Shown here piece by piece: positions 44,994 to 56,185 of a stretch of DNA of 64,000 nt. Source of the DNA: JAGPUQ01 sp049325095 (GTDB lineage Bacteria; Pseudomonadota; Gammaproteobacteria; Pseudomonadales; Porticoccaceae); assembly GCA_049325095.1 (NCBI GenBank), contig JBMOPO010000018.1, positions 72,922-136,921 on the forward strand, given 5' to 3'. The position numbers were made by a program, and so were the translations under genes. The notes below the pieces were generated by a model that did no database searches, had not been told where the DNA came from, and saw nothing but the letters and a program-made list of their open reading frames with translations. Numbering within the stretch: the stretch's first letter is position 1; every line of letters begins with the position of its first letter.

Positions 44994-46421
44994 TCAACGA
45001 ATACCGCGCCGCCGGATTTCACCGGGAGTGAAGTAGTCGTCGCCGGCGCGAAAATCAAACTTCGGCGCGCCGTCTTCGTTGTCCAGGCCGAGAATCACCA
45101 TCCGGCCGGCCTGCATGTCGTACTGGTTCTCGATGGTGGAGTCCAGATAGCCGACATCCTGGTACATCACCGGATGCAACTCATACAGTCGCCACAACTG
45201 GTTGCGGCGATCGTAGTGGTCGCCCAGCAGGTACCACCAACTGTCCTCGTCGAGATACATCATGCGCGCGCCGTAGTCATGGGTGGTGCCCTCCTTGAGG
45301 GTACCCTTGAGTTTCCACACCCGGTGCAGTTCGTAGCGGACGAGGTCCTGGTTCAAGCGCCCCTGGTCGGTGATGATATCGGTGACCTTGAGGTCGCTAC
45401 TGTGCAGCCGGTAGGCGTTGTAGGGCACATAGACTTCCGCCTTGCCCTCCAGCGTCCACTCGAACCGATCGTTGGGGCCGTTGTAACCAAACTTCTGATC
45501 GGTGGTCGCCAGGCCATCGCTGGAGGTGAGCGGGTTGTCGTAGACGATCTGCGGCGCCCGCTTCACCCGCCGCTGGCCGGGGCTGTAGCTCCAGGCCTGG
45601 CGGAACTGATTGACGAAGCTGACCGGGTCCCGGGCCAGCACCACCTGACCGGCCTGCTTGGCCGGCGCCGTGGTGGTCTGGTAGTACTTCAGCCCGCCAC
45701 CCGGGGAGGTCGGATCGTAGTTGGAGTTGCTCCAACCGTTCTCGGGATCGCTGTAGGGCCAGTGCTGCTGTACCGACAGCTTGTTTACCTCGTAGGAGCC
45801 GCTGCTGGTCACCGGAGCGATATTGTCCCAGCTGTCTTTCCACGGCGTAACCGGGCGGGTGAACAGATTCATGATGCCCTGGGCGCCATTCTTCGGGATC
45901 GGGAACGCCCAGGCGTTGCGCGCATTTTCGAACCCGATCAGGCCGGGAAACTTGGTCGAGATCACGATCCTGGCCTGGCCGGCGTTCTTGAGCGCGGCTT
46001 CATAGATATGCGGTTTGAACACCGCACTGCGCCGGGTCGGGTAGATGTTCATGAAGTAGTCCGGATAGGTCTCGAACATCTTCTGCTGACCCGGGGTCAG
46101 CTTGTCGGCATGCTCCTTGTAGTTCTGCGCGGTGATCTTGAACAGCACCTGGTCGGCGGCGAAGGGATCTGGATGAAATTCGCCGGGCTTGAAGCCCGGC
46201 GGAACCGGCAGCGGCTCGTTCTTCCACGCCGGGATGGTGCCCGCGGCGTTGCCGGCGCGGATCGCCCCAGCCGGCGTCAGCTCGGTGCCCTCCAGACCCA
46301 GCTTGGCCAGCTCCTCCGCAGTCGGCTGTTCGTTGTAGTCCTGCGCAGCGGCGGAATGCGCCATCGCCAGCCCCAGTACCAGGGCGCTCGCGGTACCCAG
46401 GAATTGCCTGTAAATCGTCAT
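44994..46421 (-). CDS. DUF1329 protein, paralogue A
   Basis: This 475-residue exported protein has a signal peptide (residues 1-25, ending SAAAQ-DYNEQ). The family core is seen in TAEELAKLGLEGTELTPAGA, GNAAGTIPAWKNEP, YPTRRSAVFKPHIYEAAL and RQAWSYSPGQRRVKRAPQ. DUF1329 proteins (PF07044) are predicted to share the LolA/LolB-like half-barrel that binds lipids. They almost always accompany DUF1302 proteins and RND exporters, and are noted in loci for hydrophobic compounds such as steroids; the exact role is not known. It starts 12 bases after DUF1302 copy A. Confidence 0.9.
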   Translation of the reverse strand: MTIYRQFLGTASALVLGLAMAHSAAAQDYNEQPTAEELAKLGLEGTELTPAGAIRAGNAAGTIPAWKNEPLPVPPGFKPGEFHPDPFAADQVLFKITAQNYKEHADKLTPGQQKMFETYPDYFMNIYPTRRSAVFKPHIYEAALKNAGQARIVISTKFPGLIGFENARNAWAFPIPKNGAQGIMNLFTRPVTPWKDSWDNIAPVTSSGSYEVNKLSVQQHWPYSDPENGWSNSNYDPTSPGGGLKYYQTTTAPAKQAGQVVLARDPVSFVNQFRQAWSYSPGQRRVKRAPQIVYDNPLTSSDGLATTDQKFGYNGPNDRFEWTLEGKAEVYVPYNAYRLHSSDLKVTDIITDQGRLNQDLVRYELHRVWKLKGTLKEGTTHDYGARMMYLDEDSWWYLLGDHYDRRNQLWRLYELHPVMYQDVGYLDSTIENQYDMQAGRMVILGLDNEDGAPKFDFRAGDDYFTPGEIRRRGIR

Positions 46422-46433
46422 GGATGCAGTTCC

Positions 46434-48230
46434 TCAGAAGCTGTACTTGAAGGTGATTGCGATGTTGTCCCGGTCATCCCAGACCCCGGCCGTACCCAGC
46501 CACCAGGTATGGGCGATGTCCAGCGAGGTCGAGCTCAGGTACTCGAAGGTCACCCCCACCACCGCGGTCCGCTGGTTCTCCACCAGGGCCCCACTGGTGA
46601 ACGGGGTGTACCCCTCCACACCGTGCGCGAACACGAAGCGCGGCTTCACATTGAGGTTCCAGAACAGGTTGTTGTACTCGTAGGACGCCACCGCCGTGTA
46701 ACCCCAGGCGAAAGGCGTAATCGGACGATCCAGCGCATCCACCCCCTTGAACCGGCCCGGATCCACCAGGGTGCCGGCCTGGGCGATGGTGTTGCCCGCC
46801 CGACCCGCCTGCGCCGCGGTCGCCGCCGCCAGACTCAAAGGCGTCACGTTCCGCCGGTCGGTGGGATCGCCGTGATCCAGGTCGTCGATCCAGGACAGCG
46901 CGACATCGAACACATAGCTCTGCCGGTCGGCGCCGAACGGCCCGCCACCCTGGGACATCACCACATTGCCCAGCCACATCCAGGTGTTGGAGGCGCCCAC
47001 GTCACAACCGGGCACCAGCGGGGTGAACGCCGGATTCCGCGCAAAGACCGCGCCGGCGCCGAACAGGTTCATGCACTGGCGGGTATCGACGAAGTTCTCC
47101 CGCAGGTTGAGCTCGGTGCCGAACGACAGGCCGGTCTTGCCCAGCTCACCGCCCAGGGAGATGGCATAGGTGTCCTGATCCTCGGCGTAGACCGATTGGT
47201 AGGTGAGGCCGGTAGGGCCCATGGGGCTGGTGGGATCGAAATCGGCCTGCAGATAGGGAATGAAACTGTGGCTGCGCACCCAGTAGAATCCCAGCTCCGC
47301 GGAGTTCCAGTCCTCGATGACGAAGCGTGTCGCCAGACCCCACTGGCCGCCGCGGTCGGCATAGTCATGACCGCGGTACTCAAGGCCAGGCGCGTTCAAA
47401 TCCGGATTGAAGCCCGGGCCCAGGAAGTCGAAGGGGCTGAACAGGGTGCCCGGCGAGATGAAAATGCTCGGCCGCCAGTTCCAGACGTAGTAGGCCTCGA
47501 CATTCCAGGTGTCGGTCAGGTCGTAGGAGGCCCACACCATTTCCTGGGGCAGCAGCCGCTCCTTGACCTCGGCCCCGGGGGTCACCCGGCCGTTGACATC
47601 CTCCGGGCTCTGCGCGGTCGAGAGCCCGCCGCCCATGATGTTGCTCTCGCCCCAGCTGATCACCTGCTTGCCGACCCGCGCCGAGAGCGCCCGGTCCGCC
47701 ACCGTCCAACTGCCGAACACGAAGGCATCGAGCAGGGTGAACTTGTTGGCTGCGTCCTGGGCGCCGTCGGGCACCCCGTCGAGGGTGCCGGCCGGGGTAC
47801 GGCCGAAGCAGTTGTCGCAGTCCTTGGAGTTCAGCGTGTAGTCGTAGAGGTACTTGAAGCGGGTGAAAAACCCGTAGTCGCCCTTGGACATCCCGAACTC
47901 GCCGAGATAGGTCAGCGGCGTGCTGTAGATGTCGCCGGCATCGTTGAAGATGTTCCAGTTGCCGCTGGCCTGAAAGGTGGGATGCCGGGCGCTCTGGGTG
48001 CGCATGGCGGTGGAGACGGAGACGGTGCTGTCCAGGTAGGCTTCGATCTCCGGATCGGAGAAATCGAGCCGCAGCGCACTGGCCGGCGCCGCCGCCAGGG
48101 CGAGCGCGGCAAGACCTGCGCCATCGCGCAACCAACGATTCTTGCGTTTCGTGGAGACCCCTTGGCGAGCGCCGCCGTCCCGAACACCATGGGCACGCGG
48201 ACGCGCCAGGTCATGATCTGACTGGTTCAA
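46434..48230 (-). CDS. DUF1302 outer-membrane protein, copy A
   Basis: This is a 598-residue DUF1302 (PF06980) protein. After the signal peptide (GAGLAALALAAAPASA) the mature chain begins LRLDFSDPEIEAYLDSTVSV and is full of alternating aromatic beta strands, ending ITFKYSF with C-terminal Phe, typical of an outer-membrane barrel. Start: no ATG fits; a TTG at 48230 with GGGGG upstream gives an unusually long n-region of about 35 residues. Copy B at 62330 is nearly identical. It is likely a channel or binding protein for hydrophobic substrates, which is inference. DUF1329-A follows by 12 bases. Confidence 0.88.
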   Translation of the reverse strand: MNQSDHDLARPRAHGVRDGGARQGVSTKRKNRWLRDGAGLAALALAAAPASALRLDFSDPEIEAYLDSTVSVSTAMRTQSARHPTFQASGNWNIFNDAGDIYSTPLTYLGEFGMSKGDYGFFTRFKYLYDYTLNSKDCDNCFGRTPAGTLDGVPDGAQDAANKFTLLDAFVFGSWTVADRALSARVGKQVISWGESNIMGGGLSTAQSPEDVNGRVTPGAEVKERLLPQEMVWASYDLTDTWNVEAYYVWNWRPSIFISPGTLFSPFDFLGPGFNPDLNAPGLEYRGHDYADRGGQWGLATRFVIEDWNSAELGFYWVRSHSFIPYLQADFDPTSPMGPTGLTYQSVYAEDQDTYAISLGGELGKTGLSFGTELNLRENFVDTRQCMNLFGAGAVFARNPAFTPLVPGCDVGASNTWMWLGNVVMSQGGGPFGADRQSYVFDVALSWIDDLDHGDPTDRRNVTPLSLAAATAAQAGRAGNTIAQAGTLVDPGRFKGVDALDRPITPFAWGYTAVASYEYNNLFWNLNVKPRFVFAHGVEGYTPFTSGALVENQRTAVVGVTFEYLSSTSLDIAHTWWLGTAGVWDDRDNIAITFKYSF

Positions 48231-48302
48231 AACTACCCCCTTTGAGCTTGGTTACTTCTGTTATTACCGCGTCGAATACTTCCCTGCGCAGCCGGGGTCA
48301 GT

Positions 48303-48314
48303 GTTTGCGCAAAC
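48303..48314. promoter_or_regulatory. Perfect 12-bp palindrome in the DUF1302-pyrC divergent region
   Basis: GTTTGCGCAAAC is self-complementary and lies 73 bases from the DUF1302 start and about 200 bases before pyrC, in a 281-bp gap with no gene. It could be an operator for a TetR- or LacI-type regulator, but no regulator gene is in the window. Confidence 0.35.
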
Positions 48315-48511
48315 CCGGCCGGCGCCGGAGCCCGGCCAACTTAAAGCCTCCGGCAATGGCTCGTCAAGCAATTTACACATCAATTCTCCGGCCACCGGGT
48401 CTCTGCCGCGCGGCGCGGCGTCGAGGGCGGGCCGGGTTGCCCTGTCTCCGGAGCCCGGTTTGCGCTAGCATCTGGCGCTGGCTGTGCCCACCTGCTCCCC
48501 ACCCGGATTGC

Positions 48512-49567
48512 ATGCAAACGCTGACCCTCTCGCTCCCGGACGACTGGCATCTCCACCTGCGCGATCGCCAGGCACTCGCCGCCACGGTCCCCGCCGCCGC
48601 CCGACAGTTCGGCCGGGGGCTGGCGATGCCGAACCTGCGGCCACCGGTGGTCAGCGTTGCGCAGGCGCTCTCCTATCGGCAGCGGATTCTCGCCGCCCGC
48701 CCGGCGGACAGCACCTGGGAACCCCTGATGACCCTGTACCTGACCGACGACACGCCGCCCGCCGAGCTGCGCAAGGCCCGTGACAGCGGTCTGATCCTCG
48801 GGGTCAAGTACTATCCGGCGGGCGCCACCACCAACTCCGACCGCGGAGTGACCCGCCTGGAGCGGGTGTACCCGCAACTCGCAGCGATGGAGGAACTCGG
48901 CCTGCCGCTGCTGCTCCACGGCGAGGTGGCGGATCCGGATGTGGATATCTTCGATCGCGAGGCGGTGTTCGTCGAGCGCGAACTGGCGCCGCTGAGGATA
49001 CGGTTTCCGGCGCTGCGCCTGGTGCTCGAACATGTCACCACCAGCGAGGGCGTGGCATTCGTCGCCGCTGCACCGGCCCAGGTCGCCGCCACCATCACGC
49101 CCCAGCATCTGCTCTTCGATCGCAATCAGTTGCTGGCCGGGGGCATTCGCCCCCACTACTACTGCCTCCCGATACTGAAGCGCGCCTCACACCGGCGCGC
49201 CCTGATCGCCGCAGCGATCGGCGGCAGCGGCAAGTTCTTTCTGGGTACGGATTCGGCCCCGCACGCCAAAGCCGCGAAGGAAGCCGCCTGTGGCTGCGCC
49301 GGCTGTTTCAGCCATCACGCCGCCCTCGAACTCTACGCGACCGCGTTCGAGGCGGCCGGCGCCCTGGACCGGCTGGAGGGCTTCGCCAGCCACTTCGGCG
49401 CCGATTACTACGGCCTGCCCCGCAACCGGGACACCATCACGCTGGAACGCCGCACCTGGCGATTGCCGGAGGAACTGGATTTGGGGGGCGAACCCCTGGT
49501 CCCCCTGGCGGCGGGCCAGGAGTTGGCCTGGCGCATGCTCGACCGGCGCAGCGAGGTTTCGCCTTGA
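48512..49567 (+). CDS. pyrC: Dihydroorotase
   Basis: This 351-residue class II (E. coli-type) dihydroorotase cyclises carbamoyl aspartate in pyrimidine synthesis. Zinc ligands lie in DDWHLHLRD (residues 9-17); the carboxylated lysine is in LGVKYYPAGATTNSDRG near residue 98; LLLHGEV, VLEHVTT and FFLGTDSAPH complete the site. The flexible-loop region GCAGCFSHHAALELYA is also typical. rnt overlaps its stop by four bases, indicating translational coupling. It is divergent from DUF1302 copy A. Confidence 0.96.
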   Translation: MQTLTLSLPDDWHLHLRDRQALAATVPAAARQFGRGLAMPNLRPPVVSVAQALSYRQRILAARPADSTWEPLMTLYLTDDTPPAELRKARDSGLILGVKYYPAGATTNSDRGVTRLERVYPQLAAMEELGLPLLLHGEVADPDVDIFDREAVFVERELAPLRIRFPALRLVLEHVTTSEGVAFVAAAPAQVAATITPQHLLFDRNQLLAGGIRPHYYCLPILKRASHRRALIAAAIGGSGKFFLGTDSAPHAKAAKEAACGCAGCFSHHAALELYATAFEAAGALDRLEGFASHFGADYYGLPRNRDTITLERRTWRLPEELDLGGEPLVPLAAGQELAWRMLDRRSEVSP

Positions 49568-50199
49568 TCGCCGCGCGTCTGGCGGACCGCTTTCGCGGCT
49601 ATCTCCCGGTGGCGGTCGACGTCGAGACCGGCGGTTTCGATCACCGCCGGCACGCGCTGCTGGAAATCGCCGCGGTCACCCTGACCATGGACGAACAGGG
49701 TGTCCTGGTCCCCGGGGAGCGATTGGCGATCGCCGTGCTGCCCGACCCCAACCTGTCGATCGAGCAATCCGCCCTCGACTTCACCGGCATCGACCCGCAC
49801 GCCCCCGAGCGCCGGCCCGAGCCGGAGCCGGAAGCGATGAGCCGGATCTTCGACCTGGTGCGCCGGGCGGTGCGGGAACAGGATTGCACCCGCGCCATCA
49901 TGGTCGGCCACAATGCCCATTTCGATCTGGGATTCGTCAATCGGGCGGCCGAACGCTGCAACATCAAACGCAACCCCTTCCACCCCTTCTCCTGCTTCGA
50001 CACCGCCACCCTGGCCGGCCTGGCGTTCGGCCAGACCGTACTCGCCCGCGCCTGTGCCGCAGCGGACATCCCCTACGACAGCGGCGCCGCGCACAGCGCC
50101 GGCCACGACGCCCTGTGCACCGCGGCGCTGTTCTGCTGCATCGTCAACCGCTGGCAGGCTCTCGGCGGCTGGCCCGGTCGCAGGCAGAATCCGGACTGA
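49564..50199 (+). CDS. rnt: Ribonuclease T
   Basis: This 211-residue DEDDh 3'-5' exoribonuclease trims tRNA and other stable RNA ends. Catalytic residues are seen in VAVDVETGGFDHRRHALLE (Asp, Glu), VGHNAHFDLGFVN and the final His in HSAGHDALCTAAL. RNase T is confined to gammaproteobacteria. The likely start is TTG at 49564, which overlaps the pyrC TGA. It converges with grxD across 46 bases. Confidence 0.93.
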   Translation: MIAARLADRFRGYLPVAVDVETGGFDHRRHALLEIAAVTLTMDEQGVLVPGERLAIAVLPDPNLSIEQSALDFTGIDPHAPERRPEPEPEAMSRIFDLVRRAVREQDCTRAIMVGHNAHFDLGFVNRAAERCNIKRNPFHPFSCFDTATLAGLAFGQTVLARACAAADIPYDSGAAHSAGHDALCTAALFCCIVNRWQALGGWPGRRQNPD

Positions 50200-50245
50200 G
50201 GGCCGCAACGGGCGGCCCGCAGCCCGCCCTCCGGGAGCGCTCGGT

Positions 50246-50563
50246 TCAGGCGTCCACCGCCTCCTGGATCAGCTTCTGCAACTCGCCGGACTCGTACATC
50301 TCGGTGACGATGTCACACCCGCCGACGAGCTCACCTCTGACCCAAAGCTGCGGGAAGGTGGGCCAATCCGCATACTTGGGGAGGTTGGCGCGAATTTCGG
50401 GATTGCTCAGCACATCGACATAGGCAAAGCGCCGGCCGCAGGCCATCAGTGCCTGCACGGTGCGGGCCGAAAAACCGCACTGGGGCTGCTCCGGCGAGCC
50501 CTTCATGTAGAGGATGACGGGATTGCTCTCCAGTTGCTCGCGAATGGTATCGAAGATATCCAT
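50246..50563 (-). CDS. grxD: Monothiol glutaredoxin (Grx4 type)
   Basis: This 105-residue CGFS-type glutaredoxin binds a bridging 2Fe-2S cluster with glutathione and takes part in Fe-S cluster transfer. The active site lies in MKGSPEQPQCGFSARTVQAL near residue 29, followed by WPTFPQLWVRGELVGGCDI, the glutathione-binding region. It is a single gene, convergent with rnt and divergent from argD. Confidence 0.95.
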   Translation of the reverse strand: MDIFDTIREQLESNPVILYMKGSPEQPQCGFSARTVQALMACGRRFAYVDVLSNPEIRANLPKYADWPTFPQLWVRGELVGGCDIVTEMYESGELQKLIQEAVDA

Positions 50564-50830
50564 GACCGGGACGACCTCGCACGACGGGTGACCGAGAGCG
50601 CCAGTGTACTGCATCCGGAAACCCCGGAAACCCGGGCCCGGCCGCCGGTCGCGCTCCCCGGGGCCCCTGGCCGACCGCGGATTGCCCTTTGGCCATGGCC
50701 ACAGTAACATGCGCCCTTCGGACAGGCAGCGGCGGCTGCCTGTTTGCGTTTTCCATTTCATTTTTTTTGCTTCCTCCGATCGTCTGGCGACGACACCACG
50801 CGCAACCGCGGTCCGGCGGCGGGAAAATCC

Positions 50831-52003
50831 ATGGCGAATGGCAGTGCGTTGATGAATACCTACGGAGAGCGCCGCCTGACCCTGACCCGGGGCGCAGGCG
50901 CCTGGGTCTGGGACGACACCGGCAGGAAATACCTCGATGCCCTGTCCGGCATCGCCGTCTGCGGGCTCGGCCACGCCCATCCCGAAGTCACCCGGGCCAT
51001 CGCCGAACAGGCCGCCGCCCTGGTGCACTGCTCCAATCTCTACAACATCCCCGCCCAGCAACGGCTGGCCGCGGTGCTGTGCGGCAAGAGCGGGATGGAC
51101 AAGGTGTTTTTCGGCAATTCCGGCGCCGAAGCCAACGAGGCCGCGATCAAGATCGCCCGCCTGCACGGCCATGCGCGCGGCATCGAAGTGCCCACCATCA
51201 TCGTCATGGAGCGGGCATTCCACGGGCGTACCCTGGCCACCCTGACCGCCACCGGCAACCGCAAGGTGCAGGCGGGCTTCGAGCCCCTGGTGCGGGGTTT
51301 CGTGCGTGCGCCATTCGACGATCTCGAGGCCCTGGAGACCATCGCCGGCAACAACTCCAGCATCGTTGCGGTATTGGTGGAACCGATCCAGGGCGAAGGC
51401 GGCATCCGCATCCCGGCGGACGACTATCTGCCGCGGCTGCGCGCCCTGTGCGACCGCCACGGCTGGCTGCTGATGCTCGACGAGATCCAGACCGGCAGCG
51501 GCCGCACCGGCACCCTCTTCCATTATCAGCAGCACGACCTGCTGCCCGACGTGGTGACCCTCGCCAAGGGCCTGGGCAACGGCATGCCGATCGGCGCCTG
51601 CCTGGCCCGGGGCGCGGCCGCCGAGTTGCTGGGCCCGGGCAAGCACGGCTCCACCTTCGGCGGCAACCCGGTGGCCTGCGCCGCCGGCCTGGCCACCCTC
51701 CAGGCGCTGGAAACCGGCGCGCTGTACGACCGCGCCCGCCGGCTCGGGGAACAGCTGGTCGGCGAATGGCGGTCGGCTCTGGCGGGCTGCGCCGCGGTGC
51801 GGGATATCCGAGGCCGCGGCCTGCTGCAGGGCATCGAGCTCGATCGGCCCTGTGGCGAACTGGTCGCCCGGGCCGCCGACCGGGGGCTGCTGATCAATGT
51901 CACCGCCGACTCGGTGATTCGCCTGTTGCCGCCCCTGATCCTGACCGACGCCGAGGCCGAACAACTGGTGGCCACCCTGACGTCGCTGATCCGCGAATTC
52001 TGA
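50831..52003 (+). CDS. argD: Acetylornithine aminotransferase
   Basis: This 390-residue class III PLP transaminase makes N-acetylornithine in arginine synthesis and may serve as succinyldiaminopimelate aminotransferase. FFGNSGAEANEAAIKIARLH, LLMLDEIQTGSGRTG and the PLP lysine in VVTLAKGLGNGMPIGA (near residue 248) are diagnostic. Two starts are possible: ATG 50831, or ATG 50852, which begins MNTYGERRLTL. A much longer open frame from upstream overlaps it but has no protein similarity. argF follows by 42 bases, so the pair forms an arginine operon. Confidence 0.94.
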   Translation: MANGSALMNTYGERRLTLTRGAGAWVWDDTGRKYLDALSGIAVCGLGHAHPEVTRAIAEQAAALVHCSNLYNIPAQQRLAAVLCGKSGMDKVFFGNSGAEANEAAIKIARLHGHARGIEVPTIIVMERAFHGRTLATLTATGNRKVQAGFEPLVRGFVRAPFDDLEALETIAGNNSSIVAVLVEPIQGEGGIRIPADDYLPRLRALCDRHGWLLMLDEIQTGSGRTGTLFHYQQHDLLPDVVTLAKGLGNGMPIGACLARGAAAELLGPGKHGSTFGGNPVACAAGLATLQALETGALYDRARRLGEQLVGEWRSALAGCAAVRDIRGRGLLQGIELDRPCGELVARAADRGLLINVTADSVIRLLPPLILTDAEAEQLVATLTSLIREF

Positions 52004-52045
52004 CCAAGGGCGCCGAGGGCGCCTTCACCCTGCGGGGACCCCAAG

Positions 52046-52957
52046 ATGACGCCCAGACATTTCCTCCGGCTTGCCGATCTGTCGGCCGCCGAACTCAACG
52101 CCCTGATCGACAGTGCCATCGGGCTCAAAAGGGCCCATCAGGAGGGCCGGGAGCAGCCGGTCCTGATCGGCAAGGTGCTGGGGATGATCTTCGAAAAATC
52201 CTCGACCCGGACCCGGGTTTCGTTCGAGTCGGGCATGGCGCAGATGGGTGGCAGCGCCATTTTCCTCTCCCCGACCGACACCCAGCTGGGCCGCGGGGAA
52301 CCGGTGGAGGACACCGCCCGGGTGCTGTCGCGCATGGTGGATATCATCATGGTGCGCACCTATGCCCACGCCAAGCTGGAGGCCTTTGCCGCCCACTCCC
52401 GGGTGCCGGTGATCAACGCCCTCACCGACGACTTCCACCCCTGCCAGGTGCTGGCGGACATCCAGACCTTCGTCGAGTACCGCGGACCCATCGCCGGCCG
52501 CACCGTGGCCTGGATCGGCGACGGCAACAACATGTGCCAGACCTATCTGGAAGCCGCGCGCCTGTTCGACTTCGAATTGCGCATCGCCTGTCCGGGCGGC
52601 TACGAACCCGATCCGGGGCTGGTCGCGGCGGCGGGATCCCGGGCGTGGGTGGGCCGGGACCCGGTCGCCGCGGTCGCCGGGGCGGACCTGGTGCTGACCG
52701 ACGTGTTCGCCTCCATGGGCCAGGAAGCGGAACGGCAGGAGCGCGCCGCCCGCTTCGCCGGCTTCCAGGTCGATCACCGGCTGCTCGAGGGCGCCGCGCC
52801 CGGGGTGCTGTTCATGCACTGCCTGCCCGCCCACCGCGGCGAGGAAGTCAGCGCCGAACTGCTCGAAGACCCGCGCTACTCGGTGGTCTGGGACGAAGCC
52901 GAAAACCGGCTGCACAGCCAGAAGGCGCTGCTGCGCTTCCTGCTCGGCAGCGGCTGA
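52046..52957 (+). CDS. argF: Ornithine carbamoyltransferase
   Basis: This 303-residue enzyme condenses ornithine with carbamoyl phosphate to give citrulline. The carbamoyl-phosphate loop is FEKSSTRTRVSFESGMAQMG (near residue 50), followed by NALTDDFHPCQVLADIQT and the ornithine-binding MHCLPAHRGEEVSAELLE. The length is normal. It lies 42 bases after argD, and 287 bases before nrdA, whose promoter region starts after its stop. Confidence 0.96.
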   Translation: MTPRHFLRLADLSAAELNALIDSAIGLKRAHQEGREQPVLIGKVLGMIFEKSSTRTRVSFESGMAQMGGSAIFLSPTDTQLGRGEPVEDTARVLSRMVDIIMVRTYAHAKLEAFAAHSRVPVINALTDDFHPCQVLADIQTFVEYRGPIAGRTVAWIGDGNNMCQTYLEAARLFDFELRIACPGGYEPDPGLVAAAGSRAWVGRDPVAAVAGADLVLTDVFASMGQEAERQERAARFAGFQVDHRLLEGAAPGVLFMHCLPAHRGEEVSAELLEDPRYSVVWDEAENRLHSQKALLRFLLGSG

Positions 52958-53030
52958 CCCGGGTCGCGCGCCGATCGCCAGGGCGACTCCCGCTGCCCCG
53001 CGGCGGCCGCGCGCCGGATCCATCCCCCGG

Positions 53031-53039
53031 TTATCCACA
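53031..53039 (+). promoter_or_regulatory. Perfect DnaA box upstream of nrdAB
   Basis: TTATCCACA matches the high-affinity DnaA consensus in all nine positions and lies about 40 bases upstream of the nrd -35 hexamer. DnaA is known to regulate nrdAB in E. coli, so this site is likely functional. Confidence 0.75.
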
Positions 53040-53056
53040 GGCCGTCAACACGAATT

Positions 53057-53104
53057 TCCCTACATATTGTGTTGCATTGGAACCCCTGCCACATTATGTT
53101 GTAG
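53057..53104 (+). promoter_or_regulatory. nrdAB promoter with two NrdR boxes
   Basis: Two 16-bp sites resemble the NrdR consensus: 53057-53072 (reverse strand ACACAATATGTAGGGA, about 13 of 16) and 53089-53104 (CCACATTATGTTGTAG, about 11 of 16). Their starts are 32 bp apart, three helical turns, as NrdR requires. A -35 TTGCAT (53072-53077) and -10 TATGTT (53095-53100) with a 17-bp spacer overlap them, so NrdR binding would block RNA polymerase. Confidence 0.75.
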
Positions 53105-53244
53105 CTTGCTCAGACGCCCGCCGAACCGGCGAATCCGCCGCCAGCGCCAGCCGGAAATCCGCGGCACCGGCCCCAGCGGCAGGGAAGCGGGCGGAGGGCG
53201 CCCGAACGATACCCCAGCAACCGTCCGACGACAGGCACGCCATC

Positions 53245-56142
<2,898 letters not shown>

Positions 56143-56185
56143 TCGCCCGCACCATGCCAGACCATCGAATCAGAGGAGACCGCCC

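Noticed and set aside
45174..48221. Plus-strand open frame of about 1000 codons across the DUF1329/DUF1302 genes
   Set aside because: It is the antisense shadow of two clear families, and similar long antisense frames recur over each DUF1329 copy. No start signal or domain is visible.
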